A program made the position numbers and the translations under genes. Shown here in pieces: positions 1 to 10,020 of a stretch of 64,000 nucleotides of DNA; the first letter of the stretch is position 1; the number at the start of each line of letters is the position of its first letter. The notes beneath the pieces were generated by a model that searched no databases, was not told the DNA's origin, and saw nothing but the letters and a program-made list of their open reading frames with translations. Location of the stretch: contig NZ_FOFA01000001.1 in the NCBI RefSeq assembly GCF_900110855.1, positions 1-64,000 of the forward strand, written 5' to 3'. Source of the DNA: Microlunatus flavus. GTDB taxonomy: Bacteria > Actinomycetota > Actinomycetes > Propionibacteriales > Propionibacteriaceae.

Positions 1-144
1 GAAGAAGAACAACATCGTCGTCACGAAGTACAAGTTCCCGATCACCTTGTGATCGGTCGTCACCATCCACTTCCACGAGATCGTGCCCAGCTGCCGCTTC
101 GGCAGCGCGACCTCGGTCGCCGTGCGCTGCAGGGTGGTGGCCAC
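1..144 (-). CDS. ctaD: Cytochrome c oxidase subunit I, N-terminal fragment
   Basis: Only the first 48 codons are in the window; the gene continues past the left edge. The translated start carries the TTDHKVIGNLY signature found just before the first membrane helix of aa3-type oxidase subunit I, the haem-copper catalytic subunit of the terminal respiratory oxidase. The GTG at 144 is chosen over the GTG at 150 because a GAAGGAG ribosome-binding sequence (152-158 on the minus strand) is well spaced only for 144. A perfect hairpin lies just upstream at 170-194. The assignment rests on one motif in a short fragment, but that motif is distinctive. Confidence 0.88.
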   Translation of the reverse strand, partial: MATTLQRTATEVALPKRQLGTISWKWMVTTDHKVIGNLYFVTTMLFFF

Positions 145-169
145 GGGCACTCCTTCAGGGTCGGACCAG

Positions 170-194
170 CGCTCGGCTGTGAGACAGCCGAGCG
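170..194. promoter_or_regulatory. Perfect 11-bp hairpin upstream of ctaD
   Basis: Arms 170-180 and 184-194 are exact reverse complements (CGCTCGGCTGT / ACAGCCGAGCG) around a GAG loop. It lies in the 290-bp gap between divergent ctaD and sdaA, about 26 bp before the ctaD start. It could be an operator or a leader hairpin; there is no T-run, so a terminator is less likely. Nothing else recognisable is in the gap apart from the -10-like CACACT before sdaA. Confidence 0.5.
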
Positions 195-434
195 TGGTCT
201 GAGACTACCGAGTCCGGCCGCGCACGCTGGTGGACGGCCCGCCCCTCTACGGGCGCGGACCAGGCGCCGGGGCCGGTGGACGGCAGTCCGGCGTGGCTTC
301 GCGACCACCGCCGGCTGCAGCCTGAGAATCGTCGGGAGCGAGGTCCCGTCTGGGTCCGGCGGCGGGGCCCGCTCATCCAAGCGCCGGTCCTGCGCGCTTC
401 GACGTCCCCGGGCCCGGGCGGGCACACTGGCCCC

Positions 435-1826
435 GTGGTCAGCGTGTTCGAGCTCTTCACCGTCGGCATCGGGCCGTCGAGCTCGCACACCGTGGGCCCC
501 ATGCGGGCCGCCAAGCGGTTCGTCCAGACGCTGACGGGCACCGGCGACCTCGCGCGTACGCAGCGGGTCCGCGTCGAGCTGTTCGGCTCCCTGGGCGCCA
601 CCGGGCACGGGCACGGCAGCGACCGCGCGGTCCTGTGGGGGCTGATGGGGCTCGACCCCGAGACGATCGACACCGACAGCGCGCCGGGCCTGGCTCGTAC
701 GGTCAAGGAGTCCCGCCGGCTGGTGCTCGCCGGGCAGCACGAGGTCGCCTTCGACGCCGCCGAGGACCTGGTCATGCACCGGCGCCGCTCGCTCCCCTTC
801 CACCCCAACGGGATGACGTGCACGGCCTGGGACGCGCAGGGCGCGGAGCTCGCCTGCCGCACCTACTACTCCATCGGCGGCGGGTTCGTCCTCGACGACG
901 ACGGTTCCGGCCGGCCGGCGCTGCGCCCGGACACGACCCCCGTCCCGTACCCCTTCCGCACCGCGGGCGAGCTGCTCGCGACCTGCGAGCATGAGGGGCT
1001 CGGCATCGCCGACGTCATGCTCGCCAACGAGGCGGCGCGGACGTCGGAGGCGGAGGTCCGGGCCGGCCTGCTGCACCTGTGGGACGTCATGGTCGCCTGC
1101 GTGGAGCACGGGACCACGACGCCCGGGGTCCTGCCCGGCGGGCTCAAGGTGCGTCGGCGCGCCGCCGACCTGCGCACCTCGCTCGACGGGGGCGACCCGG
1201 CGCACCCGGAGCGCGCCCGGGGCGTCGACCCTCTCGGTGCGCTCGACTGGCTGACCGTCTGGGCGCTCGCGGTCAACGAGGAGAACGCCTCCGGCGGCCG
1301 CATCGTCACCGCCCCCACCAACGGGGCCGCCGGCGTGATCCCCGCGGTGCTGCACTACGCGGTGCAGTTCCTGCCGGGTCCCGCGGAGGACACCGTGGTG
1401 CGGTTCCTGCTGACGGCCGGGGCGATCGCCGCGATCTACCAGCAGACGGCCTCGATCTCCGGCGCCGAGGTCGGCTGCCAGGGCGAGGTGGGCACCGCCT
1501 GCTCCATGGCCGCGGGGGCGCTCGCGGCGGTGCTCGGGGGGACCCCGGCCCAGGTCGAGAACGCCGCCGAGATCGGCATGGAGCACCACCTCGGCCTCAC
1601 CTGCGACCCGGTGGGCGGGCTCGTCCAGATCCCCTGCATCGAGCGGAACGCCGTCGGCGCGGTCAAGGCCGTCACCGCGGCGCGGCTCGCGCTGCACGGC
1701 GACGGGCGCCACACGGTCAGTCTCGACAAGGTCATCAAGACGATGATGGAGACCGGGGCGGACATGAAGGTCAAGTACAAGGAGACGTCCCGCGGCGGCC
1801 TCGCGGTGAACATCGTCGAGTGCTGA
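435..1826 (+). CDS. sdaA: L-serine ammonia-lyase (single-chain, iron-sulfur)
   Basis: Deaminates L-serine to pyruvate and ammonia in the cytosol. The 463-residue product matches the single-chain bacterial enzyme, with the beta domain first ([12 protein letters not shown] at residues 11-22) and the alpha catalytic domain after. Cysteines near residues 351, 393 and 401 (in [15 protein letters not shown] and IPCIE) correspond to the ligands of the oxygen-labile [4Fe-4S] cluster. The GTG at 435 is chosen because it puts [17 protein letters not shown] at the very N-terminus, as in homologues. CACACT at 423-428 ends 6 nt before it, suggesting a leaderless transcript. A strong hairpin terminator follows. 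It stands alone rather than in a serine/glycine operon; glyA is 8 kb away. Confidence 0.95.
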   Translation: MVSVFELFTVGIGPSSSHTVGPMRAAKRFVQTLTGTGDLARTQRVRVELFGSLGATGHGHGSDRAVLWGLMGLDPETIDTDSAPGLARTVKESRRLVLAGQHEVAFDAAEDLVMHRRRSLPFHPNGMTCTAWDAQGAELACRTYYSIGGGFVLDDDGSGRPALRPDTTPVPYPFRTAGELLATCEHEGLGIADVMLANEAARTSEAEVRAGLLHLWDVMVACVEHGTTTPGVLPGGLKVRRRAADLRTSLDGGDPAHPERARGVDPLGALDWLTVWALAVNEENASGGRIVTAPTNGAAGVIPAVLHYAVQFLPGPAEDTVVRFLLTAGAIAAIYQQTASISGAEVGCQGEVGTACSMAAGALAAVLGGTPAQVENAAEIGMEHHLGLTCDPVGGLVQIPCIERNAVGAVKAVTAARLALHGDGRHTVSLDKVIKTMMETGADMKVKYKETSRGGLAVNIVEC

Positions 1827-1855
1827 GGTCGTGTCGTCTGTCCTCGCGGAGCCTG

Positions 1856-1873
1856 TCCTGAGCCTGTCGAAGG
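1856..1873. repeat. Single copy of the CCTGAGCCTGTCGAAGG repeat
   Basis: A solitary copy of the dispersed CTGAGCCTGTCGAAGG motif lies just after sdaA. Better preserved, paired copies occur at 18595-18745 and 25321-25412. Confidence 0.7.
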
Positions 1874-1935
1874 ACTCGGACGCGGATCGCACCCTGGTGC
1901 GATGTCTTCCTTGCCGCCTGCTGGATCCGCTCGAT

Positions 1936-2000
1936 AGGAAGCGCCAGCTGCTCCTTCGGGGTTCCTCACGGCCCCGAAAGACCAGCTGGCGCTTCCTTTT
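1936..2000 (+). terminator. Long-stem terminator after sdaA
   Basis: Arms AGGAAGCGCCAGCTG (1936-1950) and CAGCTGGCGCTTCCT (1983-1997) pair perfectly over 15 bp. A second nested stem (CCTTCGGGG 1953-1961 with CCCCGAAAG 1972-1980) continues the hairpin, and four Ts follow. This is the clearest intrinsic terminator in the window and separates sdaA from the next gene. Confidence 0.88.
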
Positions 2001-2064
2001 GCGCAACCGTCTCGCGAACCGGCCGGAGGTCGGGGCGGTCGCTCGAGCCGGAAGAATCCGCGAC

Positions 2065-2880
2065 GTGAAGCGGACCGTCACCAGCCACCTCGACCTCGGG
2101 CTCTCCGCGCCCGCGCGGCTCGTCTTCGCCGTCGCGGCGGCGCAGGGGTCGCCGTTCGAGAGCCAGTCGCTGTCGATCACCGTCGACGGCCACGACGTCA
2201 TGCCGCGCGAGCTGGTCGACATCACCGGCAACCGCATGCACGTGCTCGACGCGCAGGGCGGGCAGGTGGTCATGGACTACGCGGCCGCCGTCGTGGGCGA
2301 GGCCGCGCCGCCGCCGGTCGACGACTTCGACCTCATCACGTACCTGCGCCCGAGCCGCTACTGCGAGTCCGACAGCCTCGCGCCGACCGCGGCGGCGCAG
2401 TTCGGCGGGCTGCAGGGCGCCGAGCTCCTCGACGCGGTCTCCTCCTGGGTGTCGGACATCCTCACGTACGTCCCCGGCTCGAGCCTGCCCACCGACGGCG
2501 CGGTGCGGACGTTCCTGGGGCGCCAGGGCGTCTGCCGCGACTACGCGCACCTGTGCATCGCGCTGCTGCGCGGCCTGAACGTCCCCGCCCGGCTCGCCGC
2601 GGTCTTCGCCCCCGGGCTGAGCCCGATGGAGTACCACGCGGTCTGCGAGGCGTACCTCGACCAGACCCCCGACGGCGGCCCCGGCGGCTGGTACGTCGTG
2701 GACGCCACCCGCCTCGCCCCGCGCCAGAGCCTGCTCCGCGTCGCCACCGGCCGCGACGCCGCCGACACCGCGTTCCTCACCAACTACGGCGGCAACGTCT
2801 CCCTCGACGGCCTCGAGGTCACCGCGGTCGTCGACGACTTCGACACCGACGACGGCAGCCAGCTGGTCCAGCTGCGCTGA
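2065..2880 (+). CDS. Transglutaminase-like superfamily protein
   Basis: A 271-residue protein of the bacterial transglutaminase-like cysteine-protease fold. The C-terminal half holds the expected triad: Cys in GVCRDYAH (about residue 156), His in EYHAVC (about 191) and Asp in VVDATR (about 212). The N-terminal ~110 residues fit the beta-sandwich module that precedes this domain in many actinobacterial homologues. No signal peptide or membrane segment is visible, so it is probably cytoplasmic. The GTG at 2065 begins the conserved N-terminus (VKRTVTSHLDL); no clear ribosome-binding site is seen. The substrate is unknown: proteins with this fold may be amidases or peptidases rather than true transglutaminases. 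Confidence 0.85.
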   Translation: MKRTVTSHLDLGLSAPARLVFAVAAAQGSPFESQSLSITVDGHDVMPRELVDITGNRMHVLDAQGGQVVMDYAAAVVGEAAPPPVDDFDLITYLRPSRYCESDSLAPTAAAQFGGLQGAELLDAVSSWVSDILTYVPGSSLPTDGAVRTFLGRQGVCRDYAHLCIALLRGLNVPARLAAVFAPGLSPMEYHAVCEAYLDQTPDGGPGGWYVVDATRLAPRQSLLRVATGRDAADTAFLTNYGGNVSLDGLEVTAVVDDFDTDDGSQLVQLR

Positions 2881-2937
2881 CGGCGGTCCCCGCCGGGAGC
2901 TGGTGCTTCCCGCAGCAGATCCGCCGTGGGGAGCGAC

Positions 2938-2962
2938 GGTTCTCACGTGAACGTGAAAAACC
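2938..2962. promoter_or_regulatory. Low-G+C dyad upstream of the ABC ATPase
   Basis: The segment reads GGTT-CTCACGTGAACGTGAAAA-ACC, an imperfect dyad with two overlapping CACGTGA/ACGTGA units, in an unusually A/T-rich patch of the 292-bp gap before the ATPase gene. It could be an operator, but it is more than 200 bp from the start codon. Confidence 0.3.
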
Positions 2963-3080
2963 GGAGACCGCTGGGACGAGCGGGTCGGAGCGCGAGACGC
3001 CTCCGAGCGGACCGAGGACAGATAACACGAGTCACAGGCGCACCACAGGTCGTGGTCTGTCCACCTGAGGGTTGCTCGGC

Positions 3081-3116
3081 TACAGTTCGTCTCGCGCAGC
3101 GCTGCGTAGCGCTACG
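3081..3116 (+). promoter_or_regulatory. Putative promoter with two overlapping palindromes
   Basis: TACAGT (3081-3086) is a good -10 candidate. It is followed by two perfect 12-bp palindromes, CGCAGCGCTGCG (3095-3106) and CGTAGCGCTACG (3105-3116), with centres 10 bp apart, then a T5 run. The position at and just after the expected start point fits a repressor operator for the ATPase gene. A short hairpin attenuator is the alternative. Confidence 0.45.
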
Positions 3117-3172
3117 CGTTTTTCCACTACGGATCGTCGGGCACGTACCTGCCCGTGGAAAGGAAGTGTGGC

Positions 3173-4273
<1,101 letters not shown>

Positions 4274-4303
4274 GGCACCGGCCGGTGAGCACCACCTGAA
4301 CCA

Positions 4304-4344
4304 CGACGAGGCCCCTCGCACCCACCGGTGCGGGGGGCTTCGCC
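4304..4344 (+). terminator. Hairpin after the ABC ATPase
   Basis: An imperfect G+C-rich stem-loop (GAGGCCCCTCGCACC facing GGTGCGGGGGGCTTC) lies about 35 bp after the stop codon. There is no T-run, as is common in this G+C range. Confidence 0.6.
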
Positions 4345-4437
4345 GTTCCCGGAGCAGTTCCCAGGAGCCGTCGCGCACCGCGTACGCGCCCGTGCTCGGC
4401 CGGTGCGCCGACGCCTGCCCGGTGGGAGGATGAACGG

Positions 4438-5817
4438 GTGCCCCGCTTCCTCTCGGTCAAGCCCGACACCCGGCTGATCACGCTCCCCTGGAGCACGCCG
4501 CTGGCGGAGTGGCCGACCGACCTGCTCGTCGCGCTCCCCCGCGGCATCTCCCGCCACGTCGTGCGCTTCGTCAAGGTCGGCCGCGAGGTCTACGCGGTCA
4601 AGGAGGTCATCGAGCACCTGGCCCGCCACGAGTTCTCCCTGCTGCGCGACCTGCAGCGCCTGGACACCCCCTCGGTCGAGGGCGTCGGCGTCGTCGTCGG
4701 CCGCCTCGACGCCGACGGCGAGCCGCTCGACCCCGTCCTGGTGACGCGGCACCTGCAGTTCTCGCTGCCCTACCGCTCGCTGTTCACCCGTGGTGTCCGG
4801 CAGGACACGGTGAACCGGCTCGTCGACGCCATGGTCGTCCTCATCGCCCGGCTCCACCTGATCGGCTTCCTGTGGGGCGACGTCTCGCTGTCGAACACGC
4901 TGTTCCGCCGCGACGCGGGCGCCTTCGCCGCCTACCTCGTCGACGCCGAGACCGGGGAGCTCCACGAACGCCTGACCGACGGCCAGCGCGAGCACGACCT
5001 GCAGATCGCCCGCACCAACCTGTTCGGCGAGTTCCTCGACCTCGAGGCCGGTGGCCTGCTCGACGAGGCCCTCGACCCGCAGGTGCTGGTCGAGTCGATC
5101 GAGAGCCGCTACCGCGAGCTGTGGGGCGAGCTGACCGAGGTCGAGGAGTTCTCCGACAGCGAGATGCACCGCATCGACAGCCGCGTGCGGCGGCTGAACG
5201 CGCTGGGTTTCGACGTGGCCGAGCTCGACATCACCACCGACTTCGCCGGTTCGACCATCCGGATCCAGCCCAAGGTCGTCGACCCCGGCCACCACCAGCG
5301 CCGGCTGCTGCGGCTCACCGGGCTGGACACCGAGGAGAACCAGGCCCGCCGCCTGCTCAACGACCTCGACTACTTCCGCGCGATGACCGACCAGCAGGGC
5401 GCCGACGAGTCGATCGTCGCCCACCAGTGGCTCACCGAGCGGTTCGAGCCCGTCGTCGGGTCGGTGCCGCCGGAGCTGCGCGGCAAGCTCGAGCCCGCGG
5501 AGGTCTACCACCAGGTGCTCGAGCACCGCTGGTTCCTCGGCGAGCAGGCCGGCCGGGCGATCCCGCTGATGGAGGCGGCCCAGGGCTACGTCCACGACGT
5601 CCTCGGCAGCCTGCCCGACGAGCAGATCGCGCTGTCGTCGATGGCGTCGATGGGCCCGCTGGCCAACCCGTACGACCCGTCGCAGGGCTACGACGACGAC
5701 GAGGAGTCGGCACCGTACGACCCGTGGGAGGACGACGAGGCGGCGGCCGACGACGACGCCGCGCCGTCGGGGTTCCTCGACATCGCGGCGCTGCGTGCAA
5801 AGGCGGGCAAGGGGTAA
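4438..5817 (+). CDS. DUF4032 protein with a kinase-like N-terminal half
   Basis: A 459-residue protein of the actinobacterial DUF4032 family. The N-terminal half resembles lipopolysaccharide-kinase-like folds: VYAVKEV has the lysine position, LRDLQRL follows, and LHLIGFLWGDVSLSNTLF (about residues 140-157) resembles the HGDxxxxN catalytic loop with Trp-Gly replacing the usual His. The middle is helical. The C-terminus is very acidic (DDDEES, EDDEAAADDDAA). GTG at 4438 is preceded by GGGAGGA with 7-nt spacing. The function is not established, and I do not claim kinase activity. Confidence 0.8.
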   Translation: MPRFLSVKPDTRLITLPWSTPLAEWPTDLLVALPRGISRHVVRFVKVGREVYAVKEVIEHLARHEFSLLRDLQRLDTPSVEGVGVVVGRLDADGEPLDPVLVTRHLQFSLPYRSLFTRGVRQDTVNRLVDAMVVLIARLHLIGFLWGDVSLSNTLFRRDAGAFAAYLVDAETGELHERLTDGQREHDLQIARTNLFGEFLDLEAGGLLDEALDPQVLVESIESRYRELWGELTEVEEFSDSEMHRIDSRVRRLNALGFDVAELDITTDFAGSTIRIQPKVVDPGHHQRRLLRLTGLDTEENQARRLLNDLDYFRAMTDQQGADESIVAHQWLTERFEPVVGSVPPELRGKLEPAEVYHQVLEHRWFLGEQAGRAIPLMEAAQGYVHDVLGSLPDEQIALSSMASMGPLANPYDPSQGYDDDEESAPYDPWEDDEAAADDDAAPSGFLDIAALRAKAGKG

Positions 5818-5902
5818 TCGCTCCTCCGACGAGCGGGGCGCCGCGGGCGAGCAGCCTCGCGGCGCTGCTGTGGCGCGCCCGGACGCCCACTACCCTTGGG
5901 TG

Positions 5903-6340
5903 ATGGACGACGAACTGCTGGCGCTCGGCGAGGACCTCGTCACCACGGCGGCGCGGGTGGTGCGGTGGGTGCCCCGAGGAACCGACTTCGGGCTGAGCCT
6001 CGCGGCGGTCCGCCTCCTCGCCCGCATCTCGGACCACGGCCCGGTGCGCATCAGCGACCTCGCCGTCGCGGAGAACTGCTCCCAGCCGACCATCACCAAC
6101 CACATCAAGAAGCTCGAGTCCGAGCACCTCGTGGACCGTGCGGCGGACCCGAAGGACGCGCGGGTGTGGATGATCGACCTCACCGACCTGGGACGCCAGC
6201 GCCTCACCGAGATGCGCCACTCGCTGGGGACCAGCGTGCTGCCGAACCTGTCCTCCCTGTCACGCAAGGACCAGAAGGCCCTGCGTGACGGCGTCGACGC
6301 GATGCGCCGGCTGATGGCCGCGCAGGCCTCGAGCAACTGA
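5903..6340 (+). CDS. MarR-family transcriptional regulator
   Basis: A 145-residue winged-helix regulator. The recognition-helix region reads ISDLAVAENCSQPTITNHIKKLE (about residues 50-72), followed by the wing with the typical DPKDARVWMIDLT, then a C-terminal dimerisation helix. ATG at 5903 is chosen because TACCCT (5891-5896) ends exactly 6 nt upstream, the geometry of a leaderless start, and no Shine-Dalgarno sequence is visible. The target genes are unknown; the neighbours DUF4032 and cysS are not obvious targets. Confidence 0.88.
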   Translation: MDDELLALGEDLVTTAARVVRWVPRGTDFGLSLAAVRLLARISDHGPVRISDLAVAENCSQPTITNHIKKLESEHLVDRAADPKDARVWMIDLTDLGRQRLTEMRHSLGTSVLPNLSSLSRKDQKALRDGVDAMRRLMAAQASSN

Positions 6341-6359
6341 GGCACCGGCCCGGCCCCGC

Positions 6360-6371
6360 TAGACTTCCGCG
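6360..6371 (+). promoter_or_regulatory. Leaderless promoter -10 of cysS
   Basis: TAGACT (6360-6365) is followed by six bases and then the GTG start at 6372. This fixes the cysS start and shows that cysS is transcribed separately from the MarR gene that ends 20 bp upstream. Confidence 0.6.
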
Positions 6372-7862
6372 GTGCTGACGGGTGAGGGAGAGCGGGCTGA
6401 GGCCCGCGAGGTGGGCGGTTTCCGCGTCTACGACACCCGGACGAGCACGGTCTGCGACCTCGAGACGGTCGTGCCGGGCAAGGTCTCGATCTACCACTGC
6501 GGCCTGACCGTCCAGTCGGCGCCGCACGTCGGCCACATCCGCAAGGAGGTCGTCTTCGACGTCCTGCGGCGCTGGCTGGCCCACCTCGGCTACGACGTCA
6601 CCGTGGTCGCCAACGTCACCGACATCGACGACAAGATCCTCGCCAAGGCCGAGGCCAACGGCGAGCCCTGGTGGGCGCTGGCCTACCGCTTCGAGCGCGA
6701 GCTGCACCAGGCGTACGACGCGCTCGGGTGCCTGCGGCCGACCTACGAGCCGCGCGCCACGGGGCACGTCCCGGAGATGATCGAGCTGATCAAGGTCCTG
6801 ATCGACCGCGGGCACGCGTACGCCGCGACCGACGGTTCCGGGGACGTCTACTTCGACGTGCTGTCCTGGCCCGCGTACGGCGAGCTGTCGCACCAGGCCA
6901 TCGGCGACATGGAGCCGGCGGCCGACGCCGACCCGCGCGGCAAGCGCGACCCGCGCGACTTCGCGCTCTGGAAGGGCCACAAGCCCGACGAGCCGGAGAC
7001 CGCGTCGTGGTGGACCCCGTGGGGCCGCGGCCGTCCGGGCTGGCACCTGGAGTGCTCCGCCATGGCCGCGAAGTACCTCGGCGACGAGTTCGACATCCAC
7101 GGCGGCGGCCTCGACCTGCGCTTCCCGCACCACGAGAACGAGCTCGCCCAGTCGACGGCCGCCGGCCAGCGCTTCGCGCGCTACTGGATGCACAACGGCT
7201 GGGTCACCGCGGCCGGCGAGAAGATGAGCAAGTCGCTGGGCAACGGGGCGCTGGTCAGCGAGGTGGTGCGCGCCTACCCGCCGCGCGCCGTGCGCTTCTA
7301 CCTCGCGGCCCCGCACTACCGCTCGGCGATCGAGTTCAGCGACACGTCGCTGGCCGAGGCGACGGCGGCGCTCGAACGGATCGACACCTTCGTCCAGCGC
7401 GCCACCGTCCTGGTCGGGCCGGAGCTCGCGTCCCCGGTCGTGCCCGAGGCCTTCGCCGCCGCCATGAACGACGACCTCGGCACCCCCGGTGCGGTCGCCG
7501 TGCTCTACACCGCGGTGCGCACGGGCAACAGCGCCCTCGCCCAGGGCGACACCGACGCCGTCGCCGCCAGCCTGGCCGAGGTCCGCGGCATGCTCGGCGT
7601 GCTCGGGCTCGACGCCGACGACCCCGCGTGGGCGGGGTCCGCGCAGGACGACCGTCTCGAGGGCGTGGTCGACGGCCTCGTGCAGGCCGTGCTGGACCAG
7701 CGGGCGCAGGCGCGACGGGACCGCGACTTCGCGGCGGCCGACCGGCTGCGCGACCTCCTGAGCGGCCTCGGGGTCGAGGTCGCCGACACACCCCAGGGCG
7801 CCGAGTGGTCGCTGAGGGCGCCGAGCACGAGCACCACCACCAGCGACAAGGACGGGGTCTGA
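6372..7862 (+). CDS. cysS: Cysteinyl-tRNA synthetase
   Basis: Charges tRNA-Cys with cysteine. The 496-residue class I synthetase has the HIGH-type motif in SAPHVGHI (about residue 50), the second signature KMSKS (about 284), zinc ligands in YHCGLTV, LECSAM and FPHHENE, and the family-typical GDVYFDV segment. A C-terminal anticodon-binding part follows and ends in a Ser/Thr-rich tail. The paralogue MshC (mycothiol ligase) is excluded by length and motif layout. A downstream GTG at 6411 is possible, but the -10 box at 6360 favours 6372. The stop overlaps the rlmB start (TGATG), so the two genes are translationally coupled, a common cysS-rlmB arrangement. Confidence 0.96.
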   Translation: MLTGEGERAEAREVGGFRVYDTRTSTVCDLETVVPGKVSIYHCGLTVQSAPHVGHIRKEVVFDVLRRWLAHLGYDVTVVANVTDIDDKILAKAEANGEPWWALAYRFERELHQAYDALGCLRPTYEPRATGHVPEMIELIKVLIDRGHAYAATDGSGDVYFDVLSWPAYGELSHQAIGDMEPAADADPRGKRDPRDFALWKGHKPDEPETASWWTPWGRGRPGWHLECSAMAAKYLGDEFDIHGGGLDLRFPHHENELAQSTAAGQRFARYWMHNGWVTAAGEKMSKSLGNGALVSEVVRAYPPRAVRFYLAAPHYRSAIEFSDTSLAEATAALERIDTFVQRATVLVGPELASPVVPEAFAAAMNDDLGTPGAVAVLYTAVRTGNSALAQGDTDAVAASLAEVRGMLGVLGLDADDPAWAGSAQDDRLEGVVDGLVQAVLDQRAQARRDRDFAAADRLRDLLSGLGVEVADTPQGAEWSLRAPSTSTTTSDKDGV

Positions 7863-8827
7863 TGCCCGGGAACAGCCAGCGCAAGGGCGCGGTCGCCCGC
7901 AAGGGCAAGGGGAACACCGCCGGTTCCGGGGGCCGCGTCCGTCGCGGGCTCGAGGGCCGCGGCCCCACGCCCAAGGCGGAGGACCGGCCGTACCACGCGG
8001 CCCACAAGGCCAAGAACCGCGCCGAGCGCTCGGCGTCGGGCCGCCAGACGACCCCGGCCAAGCGCACCGGGCGACCCGGGTCCGGGCCGGAGTGGGTCAT
8101 CGGCCGCAACGCCGTGCTCGAGGCCATGGAGGCGGAGATCCCGGTCAAGGCCGCGTACGTCGCCGAGGGCGCCGAGCGCGACGACCGCCTGCGCGAGGTG
8201 TTCAGGCTCGCCGCCGAGCGCAGCACCCCGATGCTGCAGGTCACCCGGGCCGAGCTCGACCGGATGACCGACGGCACGATCCACCAGGGCCTCGCCCTGC
8301 AGCTGCCGGAGTACACGTACACGCACCCCGACGACCTGCTGGCCGCCGCCCTCGACGCCGACACGGTGCCGCTCGTCGTCGCGCTGGACTCGATCACCGA
8401 CCCGCGCAACCTCGGCGCGGTCATCCGCTCGGCGGCCGCGTTCGGCGCGAGCGGCGTGCTCATCCCCGAGCGCCGCTCGGCCGGCATGACCGCCGCCGCG
8501 TGGAAGACCTCGGCCGGCGCCGCCGCCCGCATACCGGTGGCGCGTGCGGTGAACCTCAACCGCGCGCTGCGCGCGTACGCCGACGCCGGCTTCACCCTGG
8601 TCGGCCTGGACGGCGAGGCGGAGACCGACATCGCCGCGGCCGAGGGCATCGCGGGCCCGCTCGTGCTCGTCGTTGGGAGCGAGGGCGCCGGGCTGTCGCG
8701 GCTCGTGCGGGAGGCGTGCGACACCATCGCCGCGATCCCGATCAGCGCCGAGGTGGAGTCGCTCAACGCGGGTGTCGCCGCCGGCATCGCGCTCTACGAG
8801 ATCGCGCGCCAGCGCCGCGTCCCCTGA
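7862..8827 (+). CDS. rlmB: 23S rRNA 2'-O-methyltransferase, RlmB/TrmH type
   Basis: A 321-residue SPOUT-fold methyltransferase expected to methylate guanosine 2251 of 23S rRNA with S-adenosylmethionine. The knotted domain carries the three family motifs: DPRNLGAVIRSA (about residue 180), LVVGSEGAGLS (about 271) and SLNAGVAAGIALYE (about 300). A small substrate-binding domain precedes it (VIGRNAVLEAM, about 79). The first ~75 residues are a Lys/Arg/Gly-rich disordered extension, usual for actinobacterial members and probably RNA-binding. ATG overlaps the cysS stop by one base. Confidence 0.94.
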   Translation: MPGNSQRKGAVARKGKGNTAGSGGRVRRGLEGRGPTPKAEDRPYHAAHKAKNRAERSASGRQTTPAKRTGRPGSGPEWVIGRNAVLEAMEAEIPVKAAYVAEGAERDDRLREVFRLAAERSTPMLQVTRAELDRMTDGTIHQGLALQLPEYTYTHPDDLLAAALDADTVPLVVALDSITDPRNLGAVIRSAAAFGASGVLIPERRSAGMTAAAWKTSAGAAARIPVARAVNLNRALRAYADAGFTLVGLDGEAETDIAAAEGIAGPLVLVVGSEGAGLSRLVREACDTIAAIPISAEVESLNAGVAAGIALYEIARQRRVP

Positions 8828-8865
8828 GCCCGGTGAGGAGCGGCCCGCAGGAGTAGGACTGGAGC

Positions 8866-9927
8866 GTGTCGTCCTGGCCCCTCTGGTTGCTCCTGCTCGT
8901 CTTCGCCGCCGCCGCCGCGCTCGTCTGGGTCGCCGGCGTCCAGCTCTCCCGCACCACCGACGTCCTCGACGACCGGCTGCACCTCGGCAGCGCGCTGGGC
9001 GGGCTGGTCGTGCTCGCGGTGGCCACGAACCTGCCGGAGATCGCCATCACCGTCAGCGCGGCGATCAGCGGCAACCTCGGCGTCGCCGTGGGGAACATCC
9101 TCGGCGGCATCGCCCTGCAGACGGTGGTGCTCGTGGTGCTCGACCGGTTCGGCAAGCGGGGCCGTGACGCCAGACCGCTCACCTACCGCGCCGCGTCCCT
9201 CACGCTCCTGGTCGAGGCCACGACGGTGATCGCCGTGCTGGCCGTCGTCGTCGCCGGCACCCAGCTGCCGGCCGGCTCGGTCGTCGGCCGGGTCAGCCCC
9301 AGCGGGCTGCTGATCGCGGTCCTGTGGGTCGTCGGGCTGCTGCTCGTCCGCCGGGCCGGCCGTGGGTTACCGTGGACGAAGGACGGGAACGCGCCGGACG
9401 CGTCGCCGCACGCCTCCGGGCACCGGCGCAGCACGCCCGAGAAGCCGCACAGCGGCTGGAGCACCGGCAGGGCCGGCCTCGTCTTCGGCCTCGCCGCCCT
9501 CGCGACGCTGGTCAGCGGTGTCGTGCTGGAGCGGGCCGGGGACGCGGCCGCCGACCGGCTCGGCCTCGGCGGCGTGCTCTTCGGCGCCACGGTGCTCGCG
9601 CTCGCCACCTCCCTGCCGGAGATCTCGACCGGGCTGCAGGCGGTCAAGCAGGGCGACGACAACCTGGCGGTCAGCGACATCTTCGGCGGCAACGCCTTCC
9701 TCCCGGTCCTGTTCCTCGTGGCCACCGTCATCTCGGGCGAGGCCGTGCTGCCGAAGGCCGGCGCGGCGAACGTCTACCTGACCGCGCTGGCCATCCTGCT
9801 GACCCTCGTCTACGCCGTCGGCCTCGTGTTCCGGCCCCGGCGACGCGTGCTCGGGATGGGCGTCGACTCGCTCGTGGTGCTGGTGCTCTACCTCGTCGGC
9901 GTCGGTGGTCTGGTCGCCATCACCTGA
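8866..9927 (+). CDS. Calcium/cation antiporter-like membrane protein
   Basis: A 353-residue polytopic membrane protein with two internal repeats, each containing a family alpha-motif: VATNLPEI (about residue 54) and ATSLPEIS (about 247). These repeats bind the cation in the Ca2+/cation antiporter superfamily. About ten hydrophobic segments are separated by a polar cytoplasmic loop near residues 165-195. Ion specificity cannot be read from sequence. The GTG at 8866 has GGAG nearby, and TAGGAC ends 6 nt upstream, so either leadered or leaderless initiation is possible. It follows rlmB by 38 bp. Confidence 0.82.
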   Translation: MSSWPLWLLLLVFAAAAALVWVAGVQLSRTTDVLDDRLHLGSALGGLVVLAVATNLPEIAITVSAAISGNLGVAVGNILGGIALQTVVLVVLDRFGKRGRDARPLTYRAASLTLLVEATTVIAVLAVVVAGTQLPAGSVVGRVSPSGLLIAVLWVVGLLLVRRAGRGLPWTKDGNAPDASPHASGHRRSTPEKPHSGWSTGRAGLVFGLAALATLVSGVVLERAGDAAADRLGLGGVLFGATVLALATSLPEISTGLQAVKQGDDNLAVSDIFGGNAFLPVLFLVATVISGEAVLPKAGAANVYLTALAILLTLVYAVGLVFRPRRRVLGMGVDSLVVLVLYLVGVGGLVAIT

Positions 9928-9974
9928 GGTGGCCCGGGCCCACCGGGACGAGGCGGTCGGTCGACCACCACCGC

Positions 9975-10020
9975 GTTAGATTGGGCGGAGTCCGCCGACC
10001 TGCTGCCCAGGAGCACGCCC
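9975..10020 (+). promoter_or_regulatory. glyA promoter and leader
   Basis: TTAGAT within GCGTTAGATTGGG (around 9975-9980) is a plausible -10 element. The remaining ~40-nt leader contains AGGAG 8-9 nt before the GTG start. I see no glycine or tetrahydrofolate riboswitch in this short leader. Confidence 0.4.

Noticed and set aside
6372-7862. Mycothiol ligase MshC
   Set aside because: Length near 496 residues, the KMSKS loop and coupling to rlmB identify the cysteinyl-tRNA synthetase.
9928-10020. Riboswitch upstream of glyA
   Set aside because: The gap is only 93 bp and has no glycine or folate aptamer features, just a promoter-like TTAGAT and an AGGAG.
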